A stretch of 64,000 nucleotides of DNA from Lactobacillus sp. (lineage in GTDB: Bacteria > Bacillota > Bacilli > Lactobacillales > Lactobacillaceae), in NCBI GenBank assembly GCA_022651245.1, contig JALCQM010000006.1, positions 1-64,000 on the forward strand. Direction: 5' to 3'. Below are positions 15,221-24,519 of this stretch, one piece after another. Positions within the stretch are counted from its first letter, which is position 1; every line of letters begins with the position of its first letter. The notes under the pieces were generated by a model. The model searched no databases. It was not told where the DNA came from and saw only the letters and a program-made list of their open reading frames with translations. The position numbers and the translations under genes were made by a program.

Positions 15221-15522
15221 AATTCACTCCTATTTTGTGTCTTCTGTGCTTCACAACGAGGATCAGTATAGTCAAAGTTGATGACAACCATGCACCAGAC
15301 AGATAACAAATCACGCGAATTTTGCAACATTGTCATCATTTCGTCGCATTGTCGCGTTATGTCATTATGTTACGAATACGGCAGAATCACCTCATCTTGA
15401 AATATACTGTTATTTTAATTTAGGCGCGGCCAGCGCACGATCGTAGGGCAGAGCTAGCAGACACCAAAAAGCGTGGACGAGCAGCGTTAATAATTATCTT
15501 CATAGTTTTTGTTAAATGCAGC
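15221..15522 (-). promoter_or_regulatory. Upstream region of LysM-3D gene 1
   Basis: Contains TTGTCA-N11-TATACT (about 15266-15288 on the - strand), a combination also found upstream of the paralogous gene. Further upstream are several TGTTAC/TGTCAT-like hexamers. Nothing else is visible in this ~300 bp. Confidence 0.4.
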
Positions 15523-15553
15523 AAAAAAATACCGCTACCCAGAAGGTAACGGC
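15523..15553 (-). terminator. Terminator of LysM-3D gene 2
   Basis: On the - strand GCCGTTACC-TTCT-GGGTAGCGGT followed by A and seven T. Confidence 0.85.
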
Positions 15554-15568
15554 ATCGTTTTGACTTAA

Positions 15569-16387
15569 TTAGTTCAAGACTTCAACAGTCGCGTACAAGA
15601 TCCCAGCGGAAGGAATCTGGCTGCTTGGCATTGCCACATCCAGTTGATGCGGGTTGTTAGCTGCGAAACCACCGGTATCATTGACCGTCCGGTACCAGAT
15701 CGTGCCATCGGACAAGGTGATCTTCAAATGCGTCCCCTTAGGAAAGACGGACAAGTTAGCGGCAACACCGCTGTAACCCATGTTCGAACCTAAAACAGCT
15801 GGATCATAAAAGGACAGTTTGAAGGTGCCGGCACTGGTTGCGTTAGCCGCTGCCGGTGCAGCCGCTTGCGTCGTTGTGTTAGCAGTTGCCGTTTGACTTT
15901 GCGTCGTTGCAGCAGGAGCCGTCGTGGTCGCAGTGGACTGCGCTGCTGGGGCTGGCGTGGTAGTGGTTGCCGTTGCCGCCGTGCCAGTCAACTTCAAGGT
16001 TTGGCCAACCAAGATCAGGTTCGCGTCACTGAGTTGGTTATAGCTGACCAAGTTCGCCACCGTCGTATTGTGGGCTGCCGCAATTTGGGAAAGGGTATCG
16101 CCAGCCTTGACGGTGTACGTGGTAGCCGCTGCCGGAGTGGCCGTTTGCACCTTCAACTTCTGACCGACCAAAATCAAGTTTTGGTTGGCGATGTTGTTCG
16201 TCGATGCAAGTTCAGAAACGGTTTGGTTTTGTTCGATCGCGATCTTGGACAGCGTGTCGCCGGCTTTAACCGTATATTCCGAATCGCTGGTATCCGCTTT
16301 GACAACGTGTCCCTGGGTGATCAATGTGCCTGGCAATAATGCCAACGCAGGGGAGAACAATAATGCTAACTGTGATTTTTTGATAAT
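15569..16387 (-). CDS. Secreted LysM-3D domain cell-wall protein 2
   Basis: A 272 aa paralogue of the preceding gene: signal peptide ([20 protein letters not shown]), two LysM domains ([32 protein letters not shown]), a shorter Ala/Thr/Gln linker and a C-terminal 3D domain almost identical to that of gene 1 ([23 protein letters not shown]). It should bind and remodel peptidoglycan outside the cell. The GTG at 16393 would be the only usual start, but it lies inside the SD sequence GAGGAG; the ATT at 16387, 5 nt behind it, is better placed and matches gene 1. The two genes are tandem, same strand, each with its own terminator. Confidence 0.85.
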   Translation of the reverse strand: MIKKSQLALLFSPALALLPGTLITQGHVVKADTSDSEYTVKAGDTLSKIAIEQNQTVSELASTNNIANQNLILVGQKLKVQTATPAAATTYTVKAGDTLSQIAAAHNTTVANLVSYNQLSDANLILVGQTLKLTGTAATATTTTPAPAAQSTATTTAPAATTQSQTATANTTTQAAAPAAANATSAGTFKLSFYDPAVLGSNMGYSGVAANLSVFPKGTHLKITLSDGTIWYRTVNDTGGFAANNPHQLDVAMPSSQIPSAGILYATVEVLN

Positions 16388-16393
16388 ACTCAC

Positions 16394-16577
16394 TCCTCAA
16401 GTTAATTAATTATCCCTACCGTATGTTTCTACCCTGTAGTATAGCGGCCGGACGTGACAACGATACCGCAAAACGGTAACAAAATATTTAATTTAAGTAA
16501 CACTGTCATCGTGGCGTAATCAGTTTGTTACAAAAAAATCTGTGCACCAAGCGCTAAAGCAAACGCGCAAAACCAGC
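16394..16577 (-). promoter_or_regulatory. Upstream region of LysM-3D gene 2
   Basis: On the - strand TTGTCA-N11-TATACT (about 16438-16460) repeats the arrangement seen upstream of gene 1. Three TGTTAC/GTTAC motifs lie further upstream. The region otherwise holds no gene. Confidence 0.4.
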
Positions 16578-16628
16578 AAAAAACGCCTGTCCCCCGCGAT
16601 TCAAGACCCGAATCATAGGGGGCAGGCG
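16578..16628 (-). terminator. Terminator of the NFACT gene
   Basis: Long inverted repeat CGCCTGTCCCCCGCGATTC / GAATCATAGGGGGCAGGCG (16584-16602 and 16610-16628), followed on the - strand by six T. Confidence 0.85.
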
Positions 16629-16664
16629 CTGTGTGTTAAGCCAGTCTCAGCCGCGACCCAGGGC

Positions 16665-18365
16665 TCACAGCGTTGGCTTCTGCCGTAATCGCGCGACCGT
16701 GGCTTCTTCCGGCGTGACCGCGACGGTGCGCTGACCTTCGTAGATCACAAAACCAGGCTTGGCCCCGTTAGGCTTGCGGATCTTCTTGACTTCGATCCAG
16801 TCGACTGCCACATTCGCGCTGTGACGCGACTTCGAGAAGTACGCCGCCAACTGGGCCGCTTCCATCAGCGTCTTGTCGCTTGGTTTGGCGGCTTCAATGA
16901 TCACGTGTGAGCCAGGGACGTCTTTGGCATGCAACCAAATATCGGTTTTCTTGGCTAACTTCAAGGTCAATTGATCGTTTTGCAAATTGTTCTTACCGAC
17001 TAATAGGGAGGTGCCATCGCTCGCCCAGAATTGTTCTGGCTTGGCGACTTTCGGTTTCTTCGCCGGCTTTTTACCTTTGTGCTGGACCTTCAAGTAACCG
17101 CCTTGTTGCAGCTCCACGCGGATATCGTCGAGGTCCTTCGGGGCGGCCAGCTCGATTTGGGTCATGATGCCAGTAAGGTAATCCAGCTCGGCTTGATTTT
17201 CCGTCATCTGCTCGTGCACATAGGCCACCGCGTTGCGCAACTTTTGGTACTTGGCGAAATACTTCTGGGCATTCTTAGACGGCGAAAGTTGATTCGACAA
17301 GGTAATCTTCAGCGGCCGCATTTCATCATAGAAGTTAGGCAACGACACACTGGTCGCGCCGCGGTCGACTTGGCTCAAATACGTGGTCAAGATCTCCCCA
17401 CGGATCCGGTAATCGTCAGCTTTTTCCGTCGCCTTCAAAGTGGCAGCCAGCTTCTTTTGCTTCTTTTGATCCTTATCGATCAAGTTTCTCAAGGGGTGGA
17501 TCAAGTTGCTGCCTAGCTGCCGCACGCGGTCATGCTCGGCTTTTTGTTCATAGAAGGCATCCAGCATCTGGCTCAACGTTGGGTAGCTTTGCGCCGTACC
17601 CGGCAGGCTGTGATATGGGATTGCACTGAAATTGACCTTGTCGTCGGTGGTGATGGTCGGGGTCGGCTGGTCGAAAGCCGCGATGAAGTCGGCCCAAGCG
17701 GCGTCGGCATCCCCGGCGGTCAAGCGGGTCGCTAACTCCTTGGCCGAATCAGCCGCCAAGCCTTGGTAGTGGCGCTGCAACAGTTGTGGCAGTGCGACCC
17801 CGGTGGTTTTCATCAACTCGCGGTAGCCAAAACTGGCATCCGTAAACGGATCGACTTTATCTTGCTTTGGCGGCTGCACGTAATCTGCCCCTGGCAGTAA
17901 CAGCCGGTAGCGGTTTTGGTCCGGAGAGACGTGGTGGATCAAGTCCACGATCTTGTTGGTGCGCCGGTTGACCAAGGTGATGTTCGAATGCCGGCCCATG
18001 AATTCGACCACGAGCCGCAGCGACAAGTCATCGCCGAGCTCATCGCGGGTCTTGAAGTCCAAATGCAAGACGCGGTCATTATCGACTTGTGCCAACCCCA
18101 AGAGGCTGGCGCTTTGCAGGTACTTGCGCAGGGTCATGGTGAAGGTGCTCGGCACGTCAGGATTGGTGAACGGGATGCGGGTGATCTGCGCGCGGGCGTA
18201 TTCCGGATGCGCCGATAGTAGCAGCGGCCAGTTTTTGCGCGCCGCACGAATGGTCAAGATAATCTCGTTTTGATAAGGTTGTTGGATCTTGTTCACGCGC
18301 CCGCCGACTAGCAACTCGCTGAGCTCGGCGGCCATCGCGTGGGTGAATAGGCCATCGAATGACAT
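16665..18365 (-). CDS. rqcH: NFACT family protein (RqcH / fibronectin-binding)
   Basis: A 566 aa protein of the Rqc2/RqcH family, which in Firmicutes adds C-terminal alanine tails to stalled nascent chains on 50S subunits; streptococcal members were described as fibronectin-binding proteins. Visible: the N-terminal MSFDGLFTHAMAAEL and GGRVNKIQQPYQNE, helix-hairpin and coiled-coil middle part, and the C-terminal NFACT-R segment WLHAKDVPGSHVII. ATG 18365 has AAAAGGAGG 9 nt upstream; the open frame continues 42 codons further without support. It is divergent from degV and monocistronic. Confidence 0.9.
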   Translation of the reverse strand: MSFDGLFTHAMAAELSELLVGGRVNKIQQPYQNEIILTIRAARKNWPLLLSAHPEYARAQITRIPFTNPDVPSTFTMTLRKYLQSASLLGLAQVDNDRVLHLDFKTRDELGDDLSLRLVVEFMGRHSNITLVNRRTNKIVDLIHHVSPDQNRYRLLLPGADYVQPPKQDKVDPFTDASFGYRELMKTTGVALPQLLQRHYQGLAADSAKELATRLTAGDADAAWADFIAAFDQPTPTITTDDKVNFSAIPYHSLPGTAQSYPTLSQMLDAFYEQKAEHDRVRQLGSNLIHPLRNLIDKDQKKQKKLAATLKATEKADDYRIRGEILTTYLSQVDRGATSVSLPNFYDEMRPLKITLSNQLSPSKNAQKYFAKYQKLRNAVAYVHEQMTENQAELDYLTGIMTQIELAAPKDLDDIRVELQQGGYLKVQHKGKKPAKKPKVAKPEQFWASDGTSLLVGKNNLQNDQLTLKLAKKTDIWLHAKDVPGSHVIIEAAKPSDKTLMEAAQLAAYFSKSRHSANVAVDWIEVKKIRKPNGAKPGFVIYEGQRTVAVTPEEATVARLRQKPTL

Positions 18366-18533
18366 TAGGGGCCTCCTTTTATAGTAAAAACGTCTGCTAC
18401 CTATTGTACCAGTTTTTACCGGGTCAATGTGACACGCCTTGAATGATACCGCCTCCAACTCGGCACATAGTTCAATTCTGCCGGCATTCATGGTAAAGTG
18501 GTATGGTATAAAAATCAGAAGTGGGTGAATCGC

Positions 18534-19400
18534 ATGAAGATCGCCGTCGTCACCGACAGCACCGCGTATCTTTCAGAAGAACAGATCCAAGCCAACCACA
18601 TCAAGGTCGTCCCGATCCCTGTGATCCTCGATGGTACCGTTTATGATGAAGGCAAGGATATCCAAACCGCCGACTACTATCGGCTCCTCCGCACGGCCAA
18701 AACATTCCCGAATACGTCACAACCACCTTTAGGCGAAGTCTTGAAGCTCTATGAAGACCTCGCACACGAAGGTTACGATACCATCTTGAGCATCCACTTG
18801 GCCAGCACCATTTCCGGCTTTGTCAACACGTTAAAAGGCGCCGCCAGTGAGATCCAAGACGCCAACGTCGTGGTTTATGATTCCCAGATCACCGTCATTT
18901 TAATGGGAGAGCTGGTTTTGACCGCCGCGCACATGGCCGAACAAGGCGCCGACGTCAACGCCATCATTGCGAAGATGGACGAATTGCGCGCCACCACGGG
19001 TGAATATTTCATCGTCAATGATTTACAGAACCTGGTGCGCGGCGGCCGGCTATCTAACGCCGCCGGGTTCATCGGGGGGATGCTGAAGATCAAGCCGCTG
19101 TTGACCTTCGACGATGACAGCCACAAGATCGTCGCTTTCGAGAAGATCCGCTCGCTGAAAAAGGCTTATGCCCGAATCGAAGACTTATTCACGGCAGAAC
19201 TTGAGCGGGTCGATTATCCCCTCAAAGCCTGGGTGATCCACGCCAACGACCCGGAAGCCGCCGCTCAGTGGCAACAAGCCTTGACCACGAAGTTCCCCCA
19301 AGTCCACTTTGAAACGTCATATTTTGGTCCCGTGATTGGCACGCACCTTGGCGAGCGCGCCATCGCTTTAGGCTGGATCAAAGACGACCCACAAGAATAA
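18534..19400 (+). CDS. DegV family fatty-acid-binding protein
   Basis: A 289 aa DegV/FakB-type protein. These bind a fatty acid and present it to the FakA kinase. The opening MKIAVVTDSTAYL, the TSQPPLGEVLKLY segment (which contacts the acyl chain) and IHLASTISGF follow the family pattern. ATG 18534 follows GTGGGTG; an upstream ATG lies before the promoter. An extended -10 (TGGTATAAA, 18505-18512) precedes it. Confidence 0.9.
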   Translation: MKIAVVTDSTAYLSEEQIQANHIKVVPIPVILDGTVYDEGKDIQTADYYRLLRTAKTFPNTSQPPLGEVLKLYEDLAHEGYDTILSIHLASTISGFVNTLKGAASEIQDANVVVYDSQITVILMGELVLTAAHMAEQGADVNAIIAKMDELRATTGEYFIVNDLQNLVRGGRLSNAAGFIGGMLKIKPLLTFDDDSHKIVAFEKIRSLKKAYARIEDLFTAELERVDYPLKAWVIHANDPEAAAQWQQALTTKFPQVHFETSYFGPVIGTHLGERAIALGWIKDDPQE

Positions 19401-19411
19401 AACATGGCTGT

Positions 19412-19455
19412 ACGCCTTCCCCCACGACTCGAATCGCGGGGGGAGGCGTTTTTTG
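19412..19455 (+). terminator. Terminator after degV-like gene
   Basis: ACGCCT.CCCCC.CGA..C pairs with G..TCG.GGGGG.AGGCGT, followed by six T. Confidence 0.9.
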
Positions 19456-19533
19456 TTCGATGATCATCGCCGACAACGAAGCGCTATAGTAAATTGTGAT
19501 ACTATAATTAGTAATCAGGGGAGTGTGATTTTA

Positions 19534-20094
19534 ATGTTTATCCAACCAACCAACGAAACTGGCCGCATCTTGTCTTCACGCAACATCTATTCTGGCCATA
19601 TTTTTAACATTGTCCAACAAACGATCGAAACACCTGACGGGCTGCGCGTCGAGCGGGAATTGATCAAGCACCTGCCGGCGGTGGCCTTATTGGCGATCAC
19701 GGCCGATGATCAAGTCTTGGTCAACCGCGAATACCGCGTTGGGATCAACGCCGAAGCCTTCGCGCTACCGGCTGGCTTGATCGATCCCGGGGAAACCCCG
19801 GAAGCGGCCGCCAAGCGGGAGCTCGAAGAAGAAACGGGTTACATTGCCCAAGCGCTACAACCACTGTGCGCAGTGCGCTCTAGTGAAGGGATGACCGATG
19901 AAGTGGTCCACTTGTATCACGCCACGATCGATCCCAGCGCGCGGACCCCGCAACATTTTGACCGCGACGAGTTCGTCACCAGTGAGCTGGTCCCGCTGTC
20001 CGAGGTGATCGCAGCGGTCAAAGACGGGCGTATCGCCTCGGCACAAAGCGTCTCCGCCTTGAGCTATTACATGGCCTTCGTGCGCCAAGGATAA
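19534..20094 (+). CDS. nudF: ADP-ribose pyrophosphatase (Nudix)
   Basis: A 186 aa Nudix hydrolase that splits ADP-ribose into AMP and ribose 5-phosphate. The Nudix box GLIDPGETPEAAAKRELEEE (TGY follows) is complete, with the flanking pattern VERELIKHLPAVALLAI and the NREYRVGINAEAFALPAG strand typical of ADPRases. ATG 19534 follows GGGGAGTG; TATAAT at 19502-19507 is a likely -10. It is a single gene before the his leader. Confidence 0.85.
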   Translation: MFIQPTNETGRILSSRNIYSGHIFNIVQQTIETPDGLRVERELIKHLPAVALLAITADDQVLVNREYRVGINAEAFALPAGLIDPGETPEAAAKRELEEETGYIAQALQPLCAVRSSEGMTDEVVHLYHATIDPSARTPQHFDRDEFVTSELVPLSEVIAAVKDGRIASAQSVSALSYYMAFVRQG

Positions 20095-20111
20095 TTTTTT
20101 GACGTGAAGGG

Positions 20112-20139
20112 TTGACTTCTTTTTGAAAACGGCTATTAT
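20112..20139 (+). promoter_or_regulatory. Promoter of the his operon
   Basis: TTGACT (20112-20117), 16 nt, TATTAT (20134-20139), upstream of the T-box leader. Confidence 0.65.
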
Positions 20140-20164
20140 GATAGACATATTAAATAAACGTTAA

Positions 20165-20452
20165 TCAAATGAAGTTGTGATTAGAAACCGCGTGTTGTTC
20201 AGGGTGTTAAGAGAGTCCCGTTAGCTGAGAAGGGATCGCTACCCAACACGTCCACATCTATGAACTTGGTGATTGAATCGAGTAGGTCGCCACGCAGGAA
20301 TTGCGTTATCATAGCTACCGTTTTTGCGATCGCTTCGGCCGCCGCAGATCGGCAGTGTGAGGCTGACTTCGCGAGGAGTCGGCGAACAGAGGTGGAACCG
20401 CGGTGAATGAATCGTCCTCGATGAGCAAACGCTCATCGTGGGCGATTTTTTT
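20165..20452 (+). promoter_or_regulatory. T-box riboswitch, probably tRNA-His
   Basis: The T-box sequence AGGTGGAACCGCGGTGA (20390-20406) and the terminator ATCGTCC.CGATGAG / CTCATCG..GGCGAT with seven T (20411-20452) are clear. Stem I elements (AGAGAGTCC, GCTGAGAA) lie at 20209-20232. Uncharged tRNA should pair with the antiterminator and let RNA polymerase into the his operon. Two CAC triplets (20247, 20253) could be the His specifier; I cannot fix which. Specificity is inferred from the genes that follow. Confidence 0.9.
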
Positions 20453-20488
20453 GTCCCGTCACAACACATTCGAGAAAGAAGGTTCAAT

Positions 20489-21619
20489 ATGTCAAAACGT
20501 AATTTACCCGTTGGCACGCGCGACGAATTCGGTCCGGAAACAGAACGCAAAGCACAGCTGACCCAGCTCTTACAAGAACGCTTCACCCAGCAAGGCTTCC
20601 ATCCGATCAAGACGCCGGTGATGGAATACCGCGCCGTCTTTGACGCTATGGCGCCAACACCGGAGAATGCCTACCAATTTCTCGAAGAAACTGGCGAGAC
20701 CTTAGTCCTACGTCCTGACTTGACCTTACCGATCGCCCGGGTAATGAGCACCACCGGCATCACCCCGCCGACGAAGTGGTGTTACACCGGCGACGTGTTT
20801 CGAATCAAAAAGCGCCACTCCGGGGGGTACAACCAGATCACCCAAAGCGGCGTCGAGATCATCGGCTACCAAAGCCTCAAGGCAGAATGGGAATGCTTGT
20901 TGCTCGCAGCCGGCATCTGTGCCGAACTACAGCTGACTGACGTCACGTTAGAACTTAGCGATGCTAGCTTCGTTGACACCGTGTTGGCCCAACTGCCTGC
21001 AACTAACCAAGCCGCCTTGAAACAAGCCTTGTTCAACAAGGACCTGACCGCTTACGACCAACTACTAAAGCGCCTGCCAAAAGGGCCATTGACTGACTTC
21101 TTAGCGGATTGGCCTTGGCTATTTGGCCCAGCCGACCAAGTCCTAGCCAAGCTGCCAGCTGATGCGACCATTCAAGCCAGCGTGGCGGACTTGCGCAAAA
21201 CCATCAGCTTCTTGCAGGCGAATTGCCCGGACCTACAGTTGACCATTGACTTATCCAGCCAGTCCCCACAACCGTACTACACGGGATTAGTCTTCCACGG
21301 CTACCGGCCAGAAGCGAACGACTACCTGTTCAGCGGCGGCCGTTACGACCGGTTGCTGTCCAGCTTCCAACAAACCCGTCAGCCTGCCGTGGGGTTCAGC
21401 TTCGACCTCGATGCCTTAGCTGCGACCCTGCCGCAAAAGGCGCCGGAGAAGCCGACCTTGATCTACTTTACCGATAACCAATGGGCGCAAGCGCAAGCCT
21501 TAGCCGCTAAAACCCCGAATGCGAGCCTGTGTTTAGCCGATTCGCTCGCCGCAGCCACGCGGCAAGCCCAAAGCTTAGGGGCGACGTTGCTCGATCTCAG
21601 TCAGGAGGCACCACAATGA
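20489..21619 (+). CDS. hisZ: ATP phosphoribosyltransferase regulatory subunit
   Basis: A 376 aa HisRS-like protein without tRNA-charging function that activates the short HisG. It keeps class II synthetase motifs: LVLRPDLTLPIARV (motif 2 region), RIKKRHSGGYNQITQSGVE and the C-terminal LFSGGRYDRLLSSF. The anticodon-binding domain of HisS is absent. ATG 20489 follows AGAAAGAAGG. Its stop overlaps the hisG start (ATGA), as usual for this pair. Confidence 0.93.
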   Translation: MSKRNLPVGTRDEFGPETERKAQLTQLLQERFTQQGFHPIKTPVMEYRAVFDAMAPTPENAYQFLEETGETLVLRPDLTLPIARVMSTTGITPPTKWCYTGDVFRIKKRHSGGYNQITQSGVEIIGYQSLKAEWECLLLAAGICAELQLTDVTLELSDASFVDTVLAQLPATNQAALKQALFNKDLTAYDQLLKRLPKGPLTDFLADWPWLFGPADQVLAKLPADATIQASVADLRKTISFLQANCPDLQLTIDLSSQSPQPYYTGLVFHGYRPEANDYLFSGGRYDRLLSSFQQTRQPAVGFSFDLDALAATLPQKAPEKPTLIYFTDNQWAQAQALAAKTPNASLCLADSLAAATRQAQSLGATLLDLSQEAPQ

Positions 21620-22242
21620 CGCTAAAAATCGCACTGACCAAAGGCCGTACCGAAAAACAGGTGCTGCCACTACTGGAACAAGCGGGGATGACCGTTGCGC
21701 CGATCCGGAACAAGGGGCGCCGCCTCATTTTCAATGACGATCCGCAATACCACACGATTCTTGCCAAAGGCCCCGACGTGTTGACCTACCTCAACCGCGG
21801 CGCGATGGACATCGGCATCGTTGGTAGCGATATTCTCGACGAGCAGCGCAACCCGCAATACGATATGCTCGACCTCAAAACCGGGCAGTGTCGGTTCGTT
21901 TTAGCCTCGACTGCGGATTTTGACCCGGGGCAGACGCGGCGTAAGATCATCGCCACCAAGTACCCGAACATCACCCAAGACTATTTTGCCACGATCGGCG
22001 AAGACGTCGAGATCATCAAGATCGAAGGCTCCGTCGAGTTGGCCCCGCTGGTCGGCTTGGCAGACGCGATCGTCGACATCGTCGAAACTGGTAGCACCTT
22101 ACGCGAAAACAATTTACAAGTTTTCGCCGAATTACAGCCGGTTTCCACGCACTTAGTGGTCAACCGCCTTGCCTTAAAGCAAAAGCAATCCGAGATCCAA
22201 GCCTTGATCCAAAACTTACAACAAGCCATCCAGGAGGACTAA
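21616..22242 (+). CDS. hisG: ATP phosphoribosyltransferase, short form
   Basis: A 208 aa catalytic subunit for the first histidine step, joining ATP and PRPP. It is the short form (about 210 aa, no C-terminal regulatory domain), which requires HisZ. Visible: MTLKIALTKGRTEKQ, the GSDILDEQ segment, and the PRPP-binding DAIVDIVETGSTLREN. ATG 21616 has CAGGAGG upstream and overlaps hisZ by 4 nt. Confidence 0.95.
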   Translation: MTLKIALTKGRTEKQVLPLLEQAGMTVAPIRNKGRRLIFNDDPQYHTILAKGPDVLTYLNRGAMDIGIVGSDILDEQRNPQYDMLDLKTGQCRFVLASTADFDPGQTRRKIIATKYPNITQDYFATIGEDVEIIKIEGSVELAPLVGLADAIVDIVETGSTLRENNLQVFAELQPVSTHLVVNRLALKQKQSEIQALIQNLQQAIQED

Positions 22243-22244
22243 CC

Positions 22245-23522
22245 ATGAAAATTTTAACCGGTAGTTTTGAGCAACTCGCTCAACAAGTCACGCAACGCGA
22301 ACAACAAGCCGCCAGCAAGCCAGAAGTGGAAGCCGCCGTCGCCGCGATCATCGACAATGTCCGCACGAATGGGGATGCGGCCTTAAAAGCCTACTCTGAA
22401 CAGTTCGATAAGGTCCAGATCGATGATTTCAAGGTCAGCCAAAAAACGATCGATGCCGGCTATGCCAGCTGTTCACAAGAATTGCTCGACGCACTGTTGT
22501 TAGCGAAAAAGAACATCACCAGCTACCACGAAAAAGAGGTCTCGCGCGGCTTCATCGATAGCGAACAACCGGGGGTCATCCGCGGCCAGAAGCTGACGCC
22601 GTTAGCCGCCGTCGGCCTGTACGTGCCGGGCGGTACCGCCGCTTATCCATCAACCATCATGATGGCGGCCTTACCGGCTAAAATCGCTGGTGTCAAGCAA
22701 ATCATCATGGTGACACCGCCGCAAGCCGATGGCATCAATCCCGCCGTGTTGGCCGCCGCTAAAATTGCCGGTGTTGACGCCGTCTACCAAGTCGGTGGCG
22801 CCCAAGCCGTCGCGGCGCTGGCCTTTGGGACGGAAAGCATCCCCCGAGTCGACAAGATCATGGGCCCCGGGAACATTTTCGTCGCGACGGCCAAGAAGCA
22901 AGTCTTTGGCCAAGTCGCCATCGACATGATCGCCGGCCCGTCTGAAATCGGCATCATCGCCGACGGTAAAGCCAAACCAGCACAAGTTGCCGCCGATCTG
23001 CTCAGCCAAGCCGAACACGATAAGCTGGCCCGCCCGATGCTCGTCACCGACAGCCAAGCCCTCGCCGACGCTGTCAACGGCGAGCTTGACAAGCAGCTCG
23101 CGACCTTACCGCGCCAAGCAATCGCCACTGCCAGCGTTAACGATGAAGGCTTCATCGCCGTCGTTGACAACCTGAACGCCGCCTTCAAGCTGATGAACTT
23201 GATCGCTCCAGAACACTTGGAAGTGCAAGTCGATGAACCGATCAGCTACCTCAACCAAATTCAAAACGCCGGCTCCGTCTTCTTAGGCCGCACCGCCTCC
23301 GAACCACTCGGCGATTACGTCGCTGGCCCAAACCACATCCTGCCAACCGCTGGCACCGCACGCTTCTTCTCACCACTAGGGGTCGAAGACTTCGTCAAAC
23401 GCATCCAATTCATCCAATATACCCCAGAAGCCCTAGGCAAAGAAGCCAAAGCCATCACCACCTTAGCCCGCACGGAAGGCCTAGAAGCCCACGCAAGAGC
23501 AATCGAATCACGATTTAATTAA
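22245..23522 (+). CDS. hisD: Histidinol dehydrogenase
   Basis: A 425 aa zinc enzyme doing the last two oxidations from histidinol to histidine. Family motifs: GLYVPGGTAAYPST, VYQVGGAQAVAALAFGT, KIMGPGNIFVATAKK, IAGPSEIGIIAD, the Gln-His zinc site in LSQAEHD and NHILPTAGTARF. It starts 2 nt after hisG. Directly after the stop codon the hairpin repeats of cluster B begin. Confidence 0.96.
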   Translation: MKILTGSFEQLAQQVTQREQQAASKPEVEAAVAAIIDNVRTNGDAALKAYSEQFDKVQIDDFKVSQKTIDAGYASCSQELLDALLLAKKNITSYHEKEVSRGFIDSEQPGVIRGQKLTPLAAVGLYVPGGTAAYPSTIMMAALPAKIAGVKQIIMVTPPQADGINPAVLAAAKIAGVDAVYQVGGAQAVAALAFGTESIPRVDKIMGPGNIFVATAKKQVFGQVAIDMIAGPSEIGIIADGKAKPAQVAADLLSQAEHDKLARPMLVTDSQALADAVNGELDKQLATLPRQAIATASVNDEGFIAVVDNLNAAFKLMNLIAPEHLEVQVDEPISYLNQIQNAGSVFLGRTASEPLGDYVAGPNHILPTAGTARFFSPLGVEDFVKRIQFIQYTPEALGKEAKAITTLARTEGLEAHARAIESRFN

Positions 23523-23900
23523 ACCAGAGCGAAGCAAGCCGCTTTTAGCAATGTGTGTAAGGCGGCCTGGGTGCGTCGCGGTACGCGGCGTGACCGGGAC
23601 GACTTACACGCAATTGCGTTGGCTTGCGCAGCTCGCCGAAGAAAACCCAGAGCGAAGCAAGTCGGTTTTAGCAATGTGTGTAAGGCAGCGTGGGTGCGTA
23701 CCGGCAACGCCGGTGCGTGACCGCGATGACTTACACGCAATTGCGTTGGCTTGCGCAGCTCGCCGAAGAAAACCCAGAGCGAAGCAAGCCGGGTTTAGGA
23801 GAATGTATAAGATAGCCTGGTCGTTGTGCGGCAAAGCCGTGCAGCGGCCGGGATAGCTTATACGCTTCTCCGTTGGCTTGCGCAACTCGCCGAAGAACCC
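23522..23900 (+). repeat. Hairpin repeat cluster B (three units)
   Basis: Three tandem units (about 23522-23645, 23646-23769 and 23770-23895) lie between hisD and hisB. Each starts (A)ACCCAGAGCGAAGC and ends GCAGCTCGCCGAAGAA. B1 and B2 have the arms GTGTGTAAG/CTTACACG; B3 has GAGAATGTATAAG/CTTATACGCTTCTC instead. No gene is supported here; open frames in this stretch are by-products of the repeats. Confidence 0.85.
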
Positions 23901-23934
23901 AAATCACCCCGCACCTAACCAAGGAGGTTACCCC

Positions 23935-24519
23935 ATGCGTCAAGCAACTATTACCCGTAACACTAAAGAAACTAAGATCAGCGTCAGCTTGAACCTCGAT
24001 GACTATTCAACAATCGAGATTGATACCGGCATCGGCTTTTTCGATCACATGCTCAATGCGTTTGCCAAGCACGGGCGCTTCGGCCTTGTGGTCAAAGCAG
24101 ACGGCGACTTAAACGTTGATCCGCACCACACGACAGAAGACGTCGGCATCGTGATCGGCGAGTGCTTCAAGCAAGAGCTAGGCGATAAAGCGGGGATCGA
24201 ACGTTTCGGGACCGCCTTTGTCCCGCTAGACGAAACGTTGAGCCGGGTCGTGATCGACTTATCCGGGCGCGCCTACCTCGTCTTTGAAGCCGAATTCGAC
24301 AACCCCAAGCTGGGCGGCTACGACACGGAGGTCACGCAAGACTTTTTCCAGGCTTTCGCGTTTGCTGCGGAGTTGAACCTTCACGCCACCGTTTTGTACG
24401 GGCGCAATACCCACCACAAGATCGAGACGCTTTTCAAAGCCCTCGGCCGCGCCATGCGCGCCGCGGTGACGCTTAATCCAGAAGTGCAAGGAATCCCATC
24501 GACCAAAGGAGTGATTTGA
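23935..24519 (+). CDS. hisB: Imidazoleglycerol-phosphate dehydratase
   Basis: A 194 aa monofunctional dehydratase (no N-terminal phosphatase domain, unlike enterobacterial HisB). Manganese-binding motifs are present: [21 protein letters not shown] and [20 protein letters not shown] 23935 has AAGGAGG 10 nt upstream; an in-frame ATG inside the repeat is not used. Confidence 0.95.
   Translation: MRQATITRNTKETKISVSLNLDDYSTIEIDTGIGFFDHMLNAFAKHGRFGLVVKADGDLNVDPHHTTEDVGIVIGECFKQELGDKAGIERFGTAFVPLDETLSRVVIDLSGRAYLVFEAEFDNPKLGGYDTEVTQDFFQAFAFAAELNLHATVLYGRNTHHKIETLFKALGRAMRAAVTLNPEVQGIPSTKGVI

Noticed and set aside
15205-15232. LysM-3D gene 1 as a frameshifted pseudogene
   Set aside because: The apparent frameshift is judged against a GTG that, in the paralogue, overlaps the SD and is probably not used; the downstream frame is intact in both.
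15260-15420. WalR boxes (TGTWAH-N5-TGTWAH) upstream of the LysM genes
   Set aside because: TGTTAC/TGTCAT hexamers are present but not at the required 5 nt spacing.
23551-23943. Several 70-100 aa ORFs in the hisD-hisB gap
   Set aside because: They arise from tandem repeat units on both strands and have no SD.
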